DNA of 47,034 bases, taken from Rhodobacteraceae bacterium KLH11. GTDB lineage: Bacteria > Pseudomonadota > Alphaproteobacteria > Rhodobacterales > Rhodobacteraceae. The stretch lies in assembly GCA_000158135.1 (NCBI GenBank), contig DS999531.1:2657033-2704066 (forward strand). Direction: 5' to 3'. Positions 19,759 to 27,035 of the stretch are shown piece after piece; within the stretch, counting starts at the first letter, position 1, and every line of letters starts with the position of its first letter. A program made the translations under genes and the position numbers. Below the pieces are notes generated by a model. The model was not told the origin of the DNA, made no database searches, and saw nothing but the letters and a program-made list of their open reading frames with translations.

Positions 19759-21078
19759 ATGTCGACCCAATGGCTCAAACCCTATATGCCGCGCAGCCTT
19801 TATGCGCGCGCCGCGCTGATTCTGGTGCTGCCGGTGATCGTTGTGTTGCTGGTTGTGGCGATTGCCTTTCTGCAAAAACACCTCGAAGAGGTGACGGCGC
19901 AGATGACCCGCACCGCCGCGCGTGAAGTGACGCTGGTGACGGACGTGATGGAAGGGGCGGAAACCCAGTTGCAGGCGCTTGCTGCCGCGCGGCAGGATCT
20001 GCAGGTTCTGAACATGACGGCCCGGTTTCTGGAGCTGAACGCAGAACCGCAGAGTGGCTCTCGCCGGTGGTATGATTTCATCGCCCCACAGGTCGAGACA
20101 GAGCTGCGCGCGTTGCTGCCCGAGACAGTCTATGTCGGGCTGCCGGACGGGCAGGAAGTACAGCTCTATCTGCAAACCGATCTCGGTATTCTTGAGCTCA
20201 CCTTCGATCGTCGGCGCCTGTCACCTTCGGCGCCGCATCAGCTGATCGTGACGATGGTGTTTTTCGCGGCGCTGATAACGTCGATCTCGTTTTTCTATAT
20301 GCGTAACCAATTGCGCCCCATCACGCGTCTGGCGGATGCAGCGCAGGCTTTTGGGCGCGGGCGCGTAGTGCCGTACACACCGGGGGGCGCAATCGAGGTG
20401 CGTGCAGCAGGCAATGCGTTCGTCGATATGCGCGCCCGAATCGAACGGCAGATCGAGCAGCGGACGCTGATGCTGTCGGGGGTCAGCCATGATCTGCGCA
20501 CGCCGCTGACGCGGCTGAAGCTGGGTCTGTCGCTATTGCCCGAGGACGAGGCCGCGCCTTTGCTGCAAGACGTGGACGAGATGCAGTCGCTGCTGGATGC
20601 GTTTCTGGATTTCTCGCGGGGCACTGCGGAAAGTGCGCCCGAGTCGGTGCAACCTGTGAACTGGCTGAGCCAGATTGTCGATGATGCTCAACGTGCCGGG
20701 CAGCCGGTTGAACTGGTTTCTGTCGAAGGGCAGGGGGCGGCGATGCTGCGTCCGATGGCGATGCGCAGGGCGGTTGAGAACCTGATTGGCAACGCGACCC
20801 GCTATGGGTCCTGTGCCGAAGTCAGCCTGTCGCTGACGCCCAAGTCGTTGCGTATCCGGGTCGAAGATGACGGGCCCGGTATCCCGGTCGAACAGCGCAC
20901 CGAAGCGGTGAAACCCTTTACCCGGCTGGATCCGGCGCGAAACCAGAATCAGGGCAGCGGCGTTGGTCTGGGGCTTGCCATTGTCGCCGATATCGCCCGT
21001 GTGCATGGCGGTATTTTGCGGCTGGGCAGCAGCGAAAAACTGGGCGGGCTATGCGCGGATATCGTGATCGGACGGTGA
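19759..21078 (+). CDS. EnvZ-type sensor histidine kinase
   Basis: Two-component sensor kinase of 439 residues. Two membrane segments (about 17-37 and 161-180) flank a periplasmic domain of about 120 residues, followed by a HAMP linker, the phospho-acceptor His244 in GVSHDLRTPLTRLK, and the ATPase domain with ENLIGNATRYG (N box), VEDDGPGIP (G1) and GSGVGLGLAI (G2). The layout is that of EnvZ-like kinases. No response regulator is next to it: the neighbours are a hydrolase and a tRNA, so its partner is elsewhere. The signal it senses cannot be deduced. Confidence 0.92.
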   Translation: MSTQWLKPYMPRSLYARAALILVLPVIVVLLVVAIAFLQKHLEEVTAQMTRTAAREVTLVTDVMEGAETQLQALAAARQDLQVLNMTARFLELNAEPQSGSRRWYDFIAPQVETELRALLPETVYVGLPDGQEVQLYLQTDLGILELTFDRRRLSPSAPHQLIVTMVFFAALITSISFFYMRNQLRPITRLADAAQAFGRGRVVPYTPGGAIEVRAAGNAFVDMRARIERQIEQRTLMLSGVSHDLRTPLTRLKLGLSLLPEDEAAPLLQDVDEMQSLLDAFLDFSRGTAESAPESVQPVNWLSQIVDDAQRAGQPVELVSVEGQGAAMLRPMAMRRAVENLIGNATRYGSCAEVSLSLTPKSLRIRVEDDGPGIPVEQRTEAVKPFTRLDPARNQNQGSGVGLGLAIVADIARVHGGILRLGSSEKLGGLCADIVIGR

Positions 21079-21080
21079 TT

Positions 21081-21157
21081 TGGTAGGCCCGGCAGGACTT
21101 GAACCCGCAACCAAAGCGTTATGAGCGCTCTGCTCTAACCAATTGAGCTACAGGCCC
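21081..21157 (-). tRNA. tRNA with CAT anticodon, probably tRNA-Ile2 (lysidine type)
   Basis: A 77-base cloverleaf: acceptor GGGCCTG/CGGGCCT, D-loop AATTGGTTA, anticodon loop CTCATAA (anticodon CAT), T-loop TTCAAGT, encoded CCA. It resembles the isoleucine tRNA whose C34 is turned to lysidine by TilS: C4-G69 and C5-G68 pairs are present and the discriminator is A73. An elongator methionine tRNA is the alternative. The first acceptor pair is a G1-U72 wobble. A TTGACG -35-like site lies at 21192-21197 on the minus strand. Confidence 0.9.
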
Positions 21158-21264
21158 ACCGTGCCGCCTTGGGTATCACGATGGCGGCCCGCGTCAAGCC
21201 TGACCGTTGCAACATGCGTCACAATCGAATAACCCGCGCGCAAAGCACTCATGAGGGATTGGCC

Positions 21265-22311
21265 ATGACAGCGGGCAAGAACGGAATCACCTATGCCGAC
21301 GCAGGCGTGGATATTGACGCAGGCAACGCATTGGTCGATCGGATCAAACCTGCGGCCAGGCGCTCTGACCGGTCAGGCGTGATGAGCGGCCTGGGCGGGT
21401 TTGGCGCCCTGTTCGACCTCAAGGCAGCCGGGTATGAGGATCCGATTCTTGTCGGTGCAACCGATGGGGTTGGCACCAAGCTGCGGATTGCGATCGATAC
21501 GGGTGTTGTTGATGGCGTGGGGATTGATCTGGTGGCGATGTGCGTCAACGATCTGATCTGCCAAGGCGCTGAACCCTTGTTTTTCCTTGATTATTTCGCA
21601 ACCGGAAAGCTGGATACCGATACCGCCGCGCGGATCATCGAAGGCATTGCCGAGGGCTGTGTGCAATCCGGCTGTGCCCTGATTGGCGGCGAGACGGCTG
21701 AGATGCCGGGCATGTATCCTGACGGTGATTTTGATCTGGCGGGCTTCTCGGTCGGCGCGATGGAGCGTGGTGCCACACTGCCCGAAGGCGTGCAGGCAGG
21801 AGATGTTCTGCTGGGGCTGGCCTCGAACGGGGTGCATTCGAATGGGTATTCGCTGGTGCGCAAACTGGTTGAGATGTCGGGGCTGGGCTGGGACGCGGCG
21901 TCTCCGTTTGGTGCGGGGACACTGGGCGAGGCGCTGCTGACGCCGACGCGTCTTTATGTAAAGCCCGCGCTTGCGGCGATCCGCGCCGGGGGTGTTCATG
22001 CCCTTGCGCATATCACGGGCGGTGGCCTGACCGAGAACCTGCCCCGTGTTCTGCCCGAGGGGTTGGGTGCCGAAATTGACCTGAACGCATGGGACCTGCC
22101 GCCCGTGTTCCGCTGGATGGCCGAAACCGGTGGTATTGCCGAAGCAGAGATGCTGAAAACATTCAACTGCGGCCTCGGCATGATCGTTGTCTGCGCGGCA
22201 GATCAGGCCGAAGCGCTGACGGCATTGCTGGCGGAAGCAGGCGAATCCGTTGCGCGGATCGGCACGGTGACCGAAACACCGGGCGTGGCCTATTCAGGCA
22301 AGCTGCTGTGA
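21265..22311 (+). CDS. purM: Phosphoribosylformylglycinamidine cyclo-ligase (AIR synthetase)
   Basis: Fifth step of purine synthesis: ATP-dependent ring closure of FGAM to aminoimidazole ribotide. 348 residues from ATG 21265, which has AGGG eight bases upstream; the longer frame to 21169 overlaps the tRNA promoter region and is not credible. Family stretches visible are [61 protein letters not shown] and [16 protein letters not shown]. Its stop overlaps the purN start (GTGA), so the two neighbouring steps are coupled. Confidence 0.97.
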   Translation: MTAGKNGITYADAGVDIDAGNALVDRIKPAARRSDRSGVMSGLGGFGALFDLKAAGYEDPILVGATDGVGTKLRIAIDTGVVDGVGIDLVAMCVNDLICQGAEPLFFLDYFATGKLDTDTAARIIEGIAEGCVQSGCALIGGETAEMPGMYPDGDFDLAGFSVGAMERGATLPEGVQAGDVLLGLASNGVHSNGYSLVRKLVEMSGLGWDAASPFGAGTLGEALLTPTRLYVKPALAAIRAGGVHALAHITGGGLTENLPRVLPEGLGAEIDLNAWDLPPVFRWMAETGGIAEAEMLKTFNCGLGMIVVCAADQAEALTALLAEAGESVARIGTVTETPGVAYSGKLL

Positions 22312-22904
22312 GCCATCAGCGCGTCGCGATCCTGATTTCGGGCGGTGGCTCTAACATGGCGTCGCTGATCGACAGTATGTCGGGTGATCATCCTGCGCGC
22401 GCCTGTCTGGTTCTGTCGAACAACCCGCAGGCGGGGGGGCTGCAGAAAGCGTCCGAACGCGGCGTTCCCACCGTTGCAATTGATCACCGGGAGTTTGGCA
22501 GGGATCGGGCGGCTTTTGATGCCGAGATGCTCAAGACGTTGCTGGATGCGCAGCCCGATATTCTATGCCTGGCCGGGTTCATGCGGGTGCTGACCGAAGA
22601 TTTCGTGAATCACTGGCAGGGGCGGATGCTGAACATTCACCCGTCACTGCTGCCAAAATACAAAGGCCTTAACACCCATGCCCGCGCGATCGAGGCCGGC
22701 GACGCAGAACATGGCTGCACCGTTCACGAAGTGACCTTTGCACTGGATGACGGGCCAATTCTGGGGCAGGCGCGTGTGGATGTCCGGGCAGGGGACACGC
22801 CGGAAGCGTTGGCTGCCCGGGTGTTGAAGCAGGAGCATAAGCTTTATCCTGCGGTGCTGCGTCGTTTTTGTATGGGCAACAAAGACCCGGTTCTGCTGCC
22901 TTGA
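22308..22904 (+). CDS. purN: Phosphoribosylglycinamide formyltransferase
   Basis: Transfers a formyl group from 10-formyl-tetrahydrofolate to GAR in purine synthesis. 198 residues from GTG 22308, which overlaps the purM stop by four bases. The longest open frame starts earlier, at 22089, inside purM; homology begins only at [16 protein letters not shown], which fixes the start. Active-site features are the Asn/His/Asp set in [12 protein letters not shown] and [15 protein letters not shown]. Complete and typical in length. Confidence 0.96.
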   Translation: MSHQRVAILISGGGSNMASLIDSMSGDHPARACLVLSNNPQAGGLQKASERGVPTVAIDHREFGRDRAAFDAEMLKTLLDAQPDILCLAGFMRVLTEDFVNHWQGRMLNIHPSLLPKYKGLNTHARAIEAGDAEHGCTVHEVTFALDDGPILGQARVDVRAGDTPEALAARVLKQEHKLYPAVLRRFCMGNKDPVLLP

Positions 22905-23013
22905 TCTTTTGCAGCGATTTACACGCACTGGTTATTCGTCTTATGGTCGCATATCGCTCGGGACGAGGACACACGGGCAGTCACAATAACCAAAAGCAAG
23001 AACAGCACCGCGC

Positions 23014-24171
23014 ATGAAGACCCTGACAACGACGCAACAGCTGGCCGCATTCTGTGCGGAGGCTGCGCAATATCCTTATGTTACCGTAGATACCGAGTTT
23101 CTGCGTGAACGCACCTATTATTCCAAACTCTGCCTCGTGCAGCTTGCGGTCCCGGCTGAAGGGGACGACAGTGCGGTGCTGGTTGATCCGCTGGCCGAGG
23201 GCATGTCGCTTGATCCTCTGTACGAGCTGTTTCGGAATGAAAGTGTGGTCAAGGTTTTCCACGCAGCCCGGCAGGATCTTGAGATTTTCTGGGTTGACGC
23301 GGGCGTTTTCCCGACGCCGCTGTTCGATACGCAAGTGGCCGCGATGGTCTGCGGCTTTGGCGAACAGGTGGGGTATGAGACTCTGGTGCGCAAGATCTGC
23401 AAGGAAGGCGTGGACAAGACCTCTCGCTTTACCGACTGGTCGCGGCGCCCGCTGACTGAGGCACAGAAATCATATGCGCTGGCCGATGTGACCCATCTGC
23501 GGAAAATCTACGAATATCTGGCGGGTGAACTGAAAAAGACGAAACGCGATCATTGGGTCGCGGAAGAGCTGCGGATTCTGACGCGTGCCGAAACCTACGA
23601 TATCCGCCCGGAAGAGGCCTGGCGCCGGGTCAAGACCCGGACAAATTCAGCCAAATTCCTTGCTGTGGTGCGCGAGCTTGCGCAGTTCCGCGAAGCCTAT
23701 GCGCAGGAAAACAACGTACCCCGCAGCCGCGTGTTCAAGGATGATGCGCTGATCGAGATGGCCTCGACCAAGCCGAAAACGCCCTCTGATCTGGGTGGCT
23801 CGCGTCTGCTGCTGCGCGAAGCCCGAAAAGGCGCAATCGCCGAGGGCATCCTGGCGGCGGTCAAACGGGGGGTGAATTGCCCGCCGGACAAGCTGCCCAA
23901 GGTGGATAACAGCCGCGATAAACTTAAGGTGAACCCGGCACTGGCAGATCTGTTGCGCGTTTTGCTGAAGTCAAAGACCGAAAGCGCCGGTGTTGCGGCA
24001 AAGCTGATTGCGTCCAGTTCCGAACTGGACCAGATCGCTGCCGGAGAGCGCGAGGTGCCCGCAATGTCAGGCTGGCGGTTCGAGGTTTTCGGCGAAGATG
24101 CGTTGCAGCTGTGCGAAGGGAAGATCGCGCTGGCAGCCAAAGGGCAGGCCGTTCAGGTTGTCACCCTTTAG
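23014..24171 (+). CDS. rnd: Ribonuclease D
   Basis: 3'-5' exoribonuclease of the DEDD family involved in trimming tRNA and other RNA 3' ends. 385 residues. Exonuclease motifs are VTVDTEFLRERTYY (ExoI, Asp and Glu), HAARQDLEIFW (ExoII) and SYALADVTHLRKIY (ExoIII). The C-terminal half carries an HRDC-like helical domain. A TTTACA/TTATGG pair with 17-base spacing at 22918-22946 could be its promoter. Its last four bases overlap the end of the convergent lipoprotein gene. Confidence 0.96.
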   Translation: MKTLTTTQQLAAFCAEAAQYPYVTVDTEFLRERTYYSKLCLVQLAVPAEGDDSAVLVDPLAEGMSLDPLYELFRNESVVKVFHAARQDLEIFWVDAGVFPTPLFDTQVAAMVCGFGEQVGYETLVRKICKEGVDKTSRFTDWSRRPLTEAQKSYALADVTHLRKIYEYLAGELKKTKRDHWVAEELRILTRAETYDIRPEEAWRRVKTRTNSAKFLAVVRELAQFREAYAQENNVPRSRVFKDDALIEMASTKPKTPSDLGGSRLLLREARKGAIAEGILAAVKRGVNCPPDKLPKVDNSRDKLKVNPALADLLRVLLKSKTESAGVAAKLIASSSELDQIAAGEREVPAMSGWRFEVFGEDALQLCEGKIALAAKGQAVQVVTL

Positions 24172-24692
24172 CGGCGGCGGGATTCCAGCGCATTTTGCTG
24201 GCCTTTGACCCGCACCAGACGGATGCCTTCCAAGTCCTGATTGCTTACGTTGACGGCTTCGGTAACCCGTCTGGAACGTTCATTGCCCTGAACGGTGGCG
24301 TATTCGGGATAGTCGACCCGAAAGGTGAACTCCATAACACCATTTTTCGTGAGTTCTTCGGACCTTACCCGGGAAAGCTGGGCGTTATAGGCACCCTGTC
24401 GATTGGCGGTGCCCGATACAAAGATGATCGCACCGCTGGCGGTTGGATCAATGCGCAGCTCATCGATAACAGCAATTGGCACGCTGTTGTCCTCGACCTC
24501 ACCGCGGGCGAACAGGCTTGTGCCCTCGCTTTGCTGAGGGATCAGGGCGTCCGCATCATCGACCGAATATTCTTCCGTCGCAGCGGTGCTTTTGCCGAAC
24601 CAGTTCGACGGGTTCACCCGCGAGCCGCGCCAACCGCTGCATGCGGACAGAACCATTGCGGAGACAACAAGGACAGACAGAGTTTTGTGCAT
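24168..24692 (-). CDS. Small lipoprotein of unknown function
   Basis: 174-residue protein with a lipoprotein signal peptide and lipobox LSAC (Cys18), so it should be lipid-anchored in the cell envelope. The next 45 residues are polar and probably a linker. The remaining domain (about 60-174) is rich in beta-type segments (IAVIDELRIDPTASGAIIFVSG) and charged at the end. I do not recognise a named domain. It overlaps the end of rnd by four bases tail to tail and is divergent from sufE. Confidence 0.8.
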   Translation of the reverse strand: MHKTLSVLVVSAMVLSACSGWRGSRVNPSNWFGKSTAATEEYSVDDADALIPQQSEGTSLFARGEVEDNSVPIAVIDELRIDPTASGAIIFVSGTANRQGAYNAQLSRVRSEELTKNGVMEFTFRVDYPEYATVQGNERSRRVTEAVNVSNQDLEGIRLVRVKGQQNALESRRR

Positions 24693-24795
24693 CGACCCAA
24701 CACTTTGCGCAACTTTACCTGCACCGGGTTAACGCAAATTCGGTAGCTTGAAAAGCCACGCAAGGGGCTGGACAGCGGGTTAAGCTGAGCATAGG

Positions 24796-24807
24796 TCACA
24801 ATTGTGA
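24796..24807. promoter_or_regulatory. Palindrome TCACAATTGTGA upstream of sufE
   Basis: A perfect 12-base palindrome centred about 31 bases before the sufE start, in the gap between the divergent lipoprotein and sufE genes. It may be a dimeric regulator site. The half-site TGTGA recalls the CRP/FNR superfamily, but the order here is reversed and the spacing short, so I do not name a regulator. Confidence 0.35.
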
Positions 24808-24832
24808 TCGCGTAACGCAAGGACAAGCCGCC

Positions 24833-25243
24833 ATGGCAACGCCCGCCTTTGAAGAAATTGTCGAGGATTTCGAGTTCCTGGAAGATTGGGAAGATCGCTA
24901 TCGCCATGTGATCGAGCAGGGCAAAGCGATGGAGCCACTGGATGACGCGTTCAAGGTGCCTGCGACCAAGGTGGACGGTTGTGCAAGTCAGGTCTGGCTG
25001 CATCCAATGGTCGAGAAGGGCCAATTCCGCTTTGATGGTGATAGCGATGCCTTGATTGTACGCGGTTTGATCGCCGTTCTGCGCACGCTTTATAACGGGT
25101 TGCCCGTGGCAGACGTTCCGAAAGTGGATGCCGGGGGCGAGTTGGCGCGGCTTGGATTGCACGACCATCTGTCAGCGCAGCGTTCAAACGGGCTGCGGGC
25201 GATGATCGAGCGGATTCGCGAGGTCGCGCTGGCCAGCGCCTGA
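24833..25243 (+). CDS. sufE: SufE-family sulfur acceptor protein
   Basis: Accepts sulfur from the cysteine desulfurase SufS and passes it to the Fe-S scaffold. 136 residues. The acceptor cysteine is Cys50 in the motif KVDGCASQVW; the PLDDAFKVPATKV and GLHDHLSAQRSNGLRAM stretches are typical. It stands alone, away from any sufBCDS genes, as is often seen for sufE in this group. It converges on DUF1638 with three bases between the stops. Confidence 0.94.
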   Translation: MATPAFEEIVEDFEFLEDWEDRYRHVIEQGKAMEPLDDAFKVPATKVDGCASQVWLHPMVEKGQFRFDGDSDALIVRGLIAVLRTLYNGLPVADVPKVDAGGELARLGLHDHLSAQRSNGLRAMIERIREVALASA

Positions 25244-25246
25244 TCC

Positions 25247-25924
25247 TTATCCGGTGTGACCTGTCGGCCTGCGTGCGGCCCAGTCGGCAAGTGTGGTTTC
25301 CAGATCGCCGTAACCGGTCTGGCGGCGCTCAAAATCCAGACCCATCCGTTCAGCACAATCCCGGGCGCGCCTTGTAAGCTCGGGATCATTGGTTTGTGCC
25401 TGATAGACAAGCTTGGTGTAGTGCCCGAAATACATCTCTCGCAATTCGGGGTGGCGATCCAGGCCCAGTGGCTTCCAGACAAACGCATCAAATTGCCGGG
25501 CGAGGAAATCGGTCAGGTAGAAGGCGGTAATTTCATCATCGCCATGGGCCGCAAAGGCCTGATTTCCTTCGAAGAAAGAATAGCAATGGGGGCCTTTGAC
25601 CATCTCGACCCCCAGCCGCTTACACGCGGCCTCCAACAGCCCGCCAGTGCCGCAATCGGCGTAGACGATATAGATCTGATCGTAAGACTCACGATGTTTG
25701 GCAACCGCATCTTCAACCGCCTGAGTGATCTTTTCGGGATGCACATGCAGGATGGCAGGCAGGCAGGTCAGGGCGATATGATCCCAGCCGTTACGGTGTT
25801 TCAGGTCAAGAATCTCGCGCGCCAGAGCACCACAGGCGATCAGCAGAATCGATTCAGCAGCGCGCGGCACTGCATATCCTTCGCGGGTCAGGCTGTCGTC
25901 ATCTGGCGGTGGTGTGTCGATCAT
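25247..25924 (-). CDS. DUF1638 family protein
   Basis: 225 residues from ATG 25924, which has AGAGAG six bases upstream; the longer frame to 25975 would start inside the terminator. The DUF1638 signature is clear: LIACGALAREI, CLPAILHVHPEKI, YADCGTGGLL and GPHCYSFFEG, which set conserved cysteines at about residues 31, 54, 91, 101 and 114. The biochemical role is not established. The family recurs next to corrinoid-dependent methyltransferase genes, and here it lies directly behind a corrinoid protein on the same strand, although a terminator separates them. Handling of a metal, corrinoid or methylated substrate is possible but unproven. Confidence 0.87.
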   Translation of the reverse strand: MIDTPPPDDDSLTREGYAVPRAAESILLIACGALAREILDLKHRNGWDHIALTCLPAILHVHPEKITQAVEDAVAKHRESYDQIYIVYADCGTGGLLEAACKRLGVEMVKGPHCYSFFEGNQAFAAHGDDEITAFYLTDFLARQFDAFVWKPLGLDRHPELREMYFGHYTKLVYQAQTNDPELTRRARDCAERMGLDFERRQTGYGDLETTLADWAARRPTGHTG

Positions 25925-25972
25925 CTGAGCTCTCTGGTTTGCGACCGGGATATCACGAGACGCGTGTTTGGA

Positions 25973-26002
25973 CAAAAAAGGCCGCCCGGATCAGGGCGGC
26001 CT
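25973..26002 (-). terminator. Rho-independent terminator between the corrinoid gene and DUF1638
   Basis: On the minus strand, AGGCCGCCC and GGGCGGCCT form a nine-base stem with a six-base loop, followed by TTTTTT. It lies 22 bases after the corrinoid gene stop and 48 bases before the DUF1638 start. It would either separate the two genes or set the level of read-through. Confidence 0.88.
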
Positions 26003-26024
26003 GTTTCACAATTGGGTTTGTGCT

Positions 26025-26723
26025 TTAGCCCGCCAGTTGGTTGTGCCTGCGCGACATGAAGTCTTTGGCCATTTCCACGGCTACAGCCGCATCTCGGCAA
26101 TAGCCATCGGCACCGATAGCCTTGCCGAACTCTTCATTCAGCGGCGCGCCGCCTACAAGTACCACATAATCCTCGCGCAGACCCTGTTCGACCATCGTGT
26201 CGATCACAATCTTCATATAAGGCATGGTGGTCGTCAGCAGGGCGGACATGCCCAGAATATCGGCCTGCTCGTTCTCCAGCGCTTCAAGGTAGTTTTCGAC
26301 CGGATTGTTGATGCCCAGATCGACCACCTCAAACCCGGCACCTTCCATCATCATCGCCACAAGGTTCTTGCCGATGTCGTGGATGTCACCCTTGACGGTG
26401 CCGATAACCATCTTGCCAACACGCGGGGCACCGGTTTCGGCCAGCAGGGGCTTCAGGATCGACATGCCACCTTTCATCGCGTTTGCGGCTAGCAGAACCT
26501 CGGGCACAAACAGGATGCCATCCCGGAAATCGTGACCCACGATTGTCATCCCGCCGACTAGCGCTTTGGTCAGGATGTCATAAGGCTGCCATCCGCGTTC
26601 CAGCAGGATGTTCACGCCTTCCTCGATCTCTTCCTTCAGGCCGTCATATAGGTCGTCAAACATCTGCTCGACGAGTTCGTCGTCATTCAGTTCGGACAGG
26701 ACAATGTCTTCTTCTTCAGACAT
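26025..26723 (-). CDS. Corrinoid (B12-binding) methyltransferase protein
   Basis: Cobalamin-carrying protein of 232 residues from ATG 26723, with AGGGAA eight bases upstream. Residues 11-95 are the helical B12-binding cap. Residues 103-232 are the Rossmann-like cobalamin domain with KGDIHDIGKN (113-118; His115 is the lower cobalt ligand), Ser160 in LGMSALL and GGAP at 191-194. Relatives carry methyl groups between methyltransferases. In Phaeobacter, as I recall, a close relative is the B12 module of a methionine synthase split over separate genes, and I favour that role here. The methyltransferase and reactivation components are not in the window. Confidence 0.9.
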   Translation of the reverse strand: MSEEEDIVLSELNDDELVEQMFDDLYDGLKEEIEEGVNILLERGWQPYDILTKALVGGMTIVGHDFRDGILFVPEVLLAANAMKGGMSILKPLLAETGAPRVGKMVIGTVKGDIHDIGKNLVAMMMEGAGFEVVDLGINNPVENYLEALENEQADILGMSALLTTTMPYMKIVIDTMVEQGLREDYVVLVGGAPLNEEFGKAIGADGYCRDAAVAVEMAKDFMSRRHNQLAG

Positions 26724-26980
26724 GGGGCGATTCCCTGAGCTATTCAGACCCGCAGGCCCGTGGTGGCTTTCTTTTCCGTTTTTGGCCATTTCGCCGCAGG
26801 TCTACTGTGACGATTACGACCTCGGTGGTTCCGAGACCGACCTATACGCTTAAATTTCGCAGCCAGCGATGTATATTTTTGCAAGATCATTCTGCATTTG
26901 TTTCATCTCTCTGCGCCAAGTTCTTCTAAGCTCAGCAGGTTTTACGGGTCAGCGCGGGCCGGGGCAGGGCGCGCCTGACC

Positions 26981-27008
26981 TTGCCAGAGCGATATGTTTG
27001 CATTAGAT
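26981..27008 (+). promoter_or_regulatory. Candidate promoter of the PA0069-family radical SAM gene
   Basis: TTGCCA at 26981-26986 and TTAGAT at 27003-27008 are 16 bases apart. Transcription would begin near 27015, which excludes the upstream ATG at 26994 and places the LexA box at the first transcribed bases. Confidence 0.45.
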
Positions 27009-27018
27009 CACAGATATG

Positions 27019-27033
27019 GAACAAAAAGAGAAC
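27019..27033 (+). promoter_or_regulatory. LexA (SOS) box of alphaproteobacterial type
   Basis: GAAC-AAAAAGA-GAAC, that is GAAC-N7-GAAC, the reverse of the alphaproteobacterial LexA site GTTC-N7-GTTC. It starts ten bases after the predicted -10 and ends two bases before the ATG at 27036, where bound LexA would block transcription. lexA itself in this window carries the same motif at 34882-34896. Confidence 0.7.
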
Positions 27034-27035
27034 AA

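Larger units (their letters stand above)
26724..27035. other. 312-base divergent intergenic region
   Basis: Lies between the corrinoid gene (leftward) and the radical SAM gene (rightward). The right end holds the radical SAM promoter and a LexA box. Near the middle, CCTCGG and CCGAG around 26818-26838 could form a small hairpin in the corrinoid leader. I looked for the conserved B12-box of a cobalamin riboswitch and did not find one. No small gene is convincing here. Confidence 0.5.

Noticed and set aside
22089..22307. N-terminal extension of PurN inside purM
   Set aside because: The frame is open but the extra residues have no similarity to the family; the GTG at 22308 overlapping the purM stop fits the PurN N-terminus.
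26724..27035. Cobalamin riboswitch ahead of the corrinoid gene
   Set aside because: I looked for the conserved B12-box and its long folded leader and found only a small hairpin; the leader is too short and lacks the core motif.
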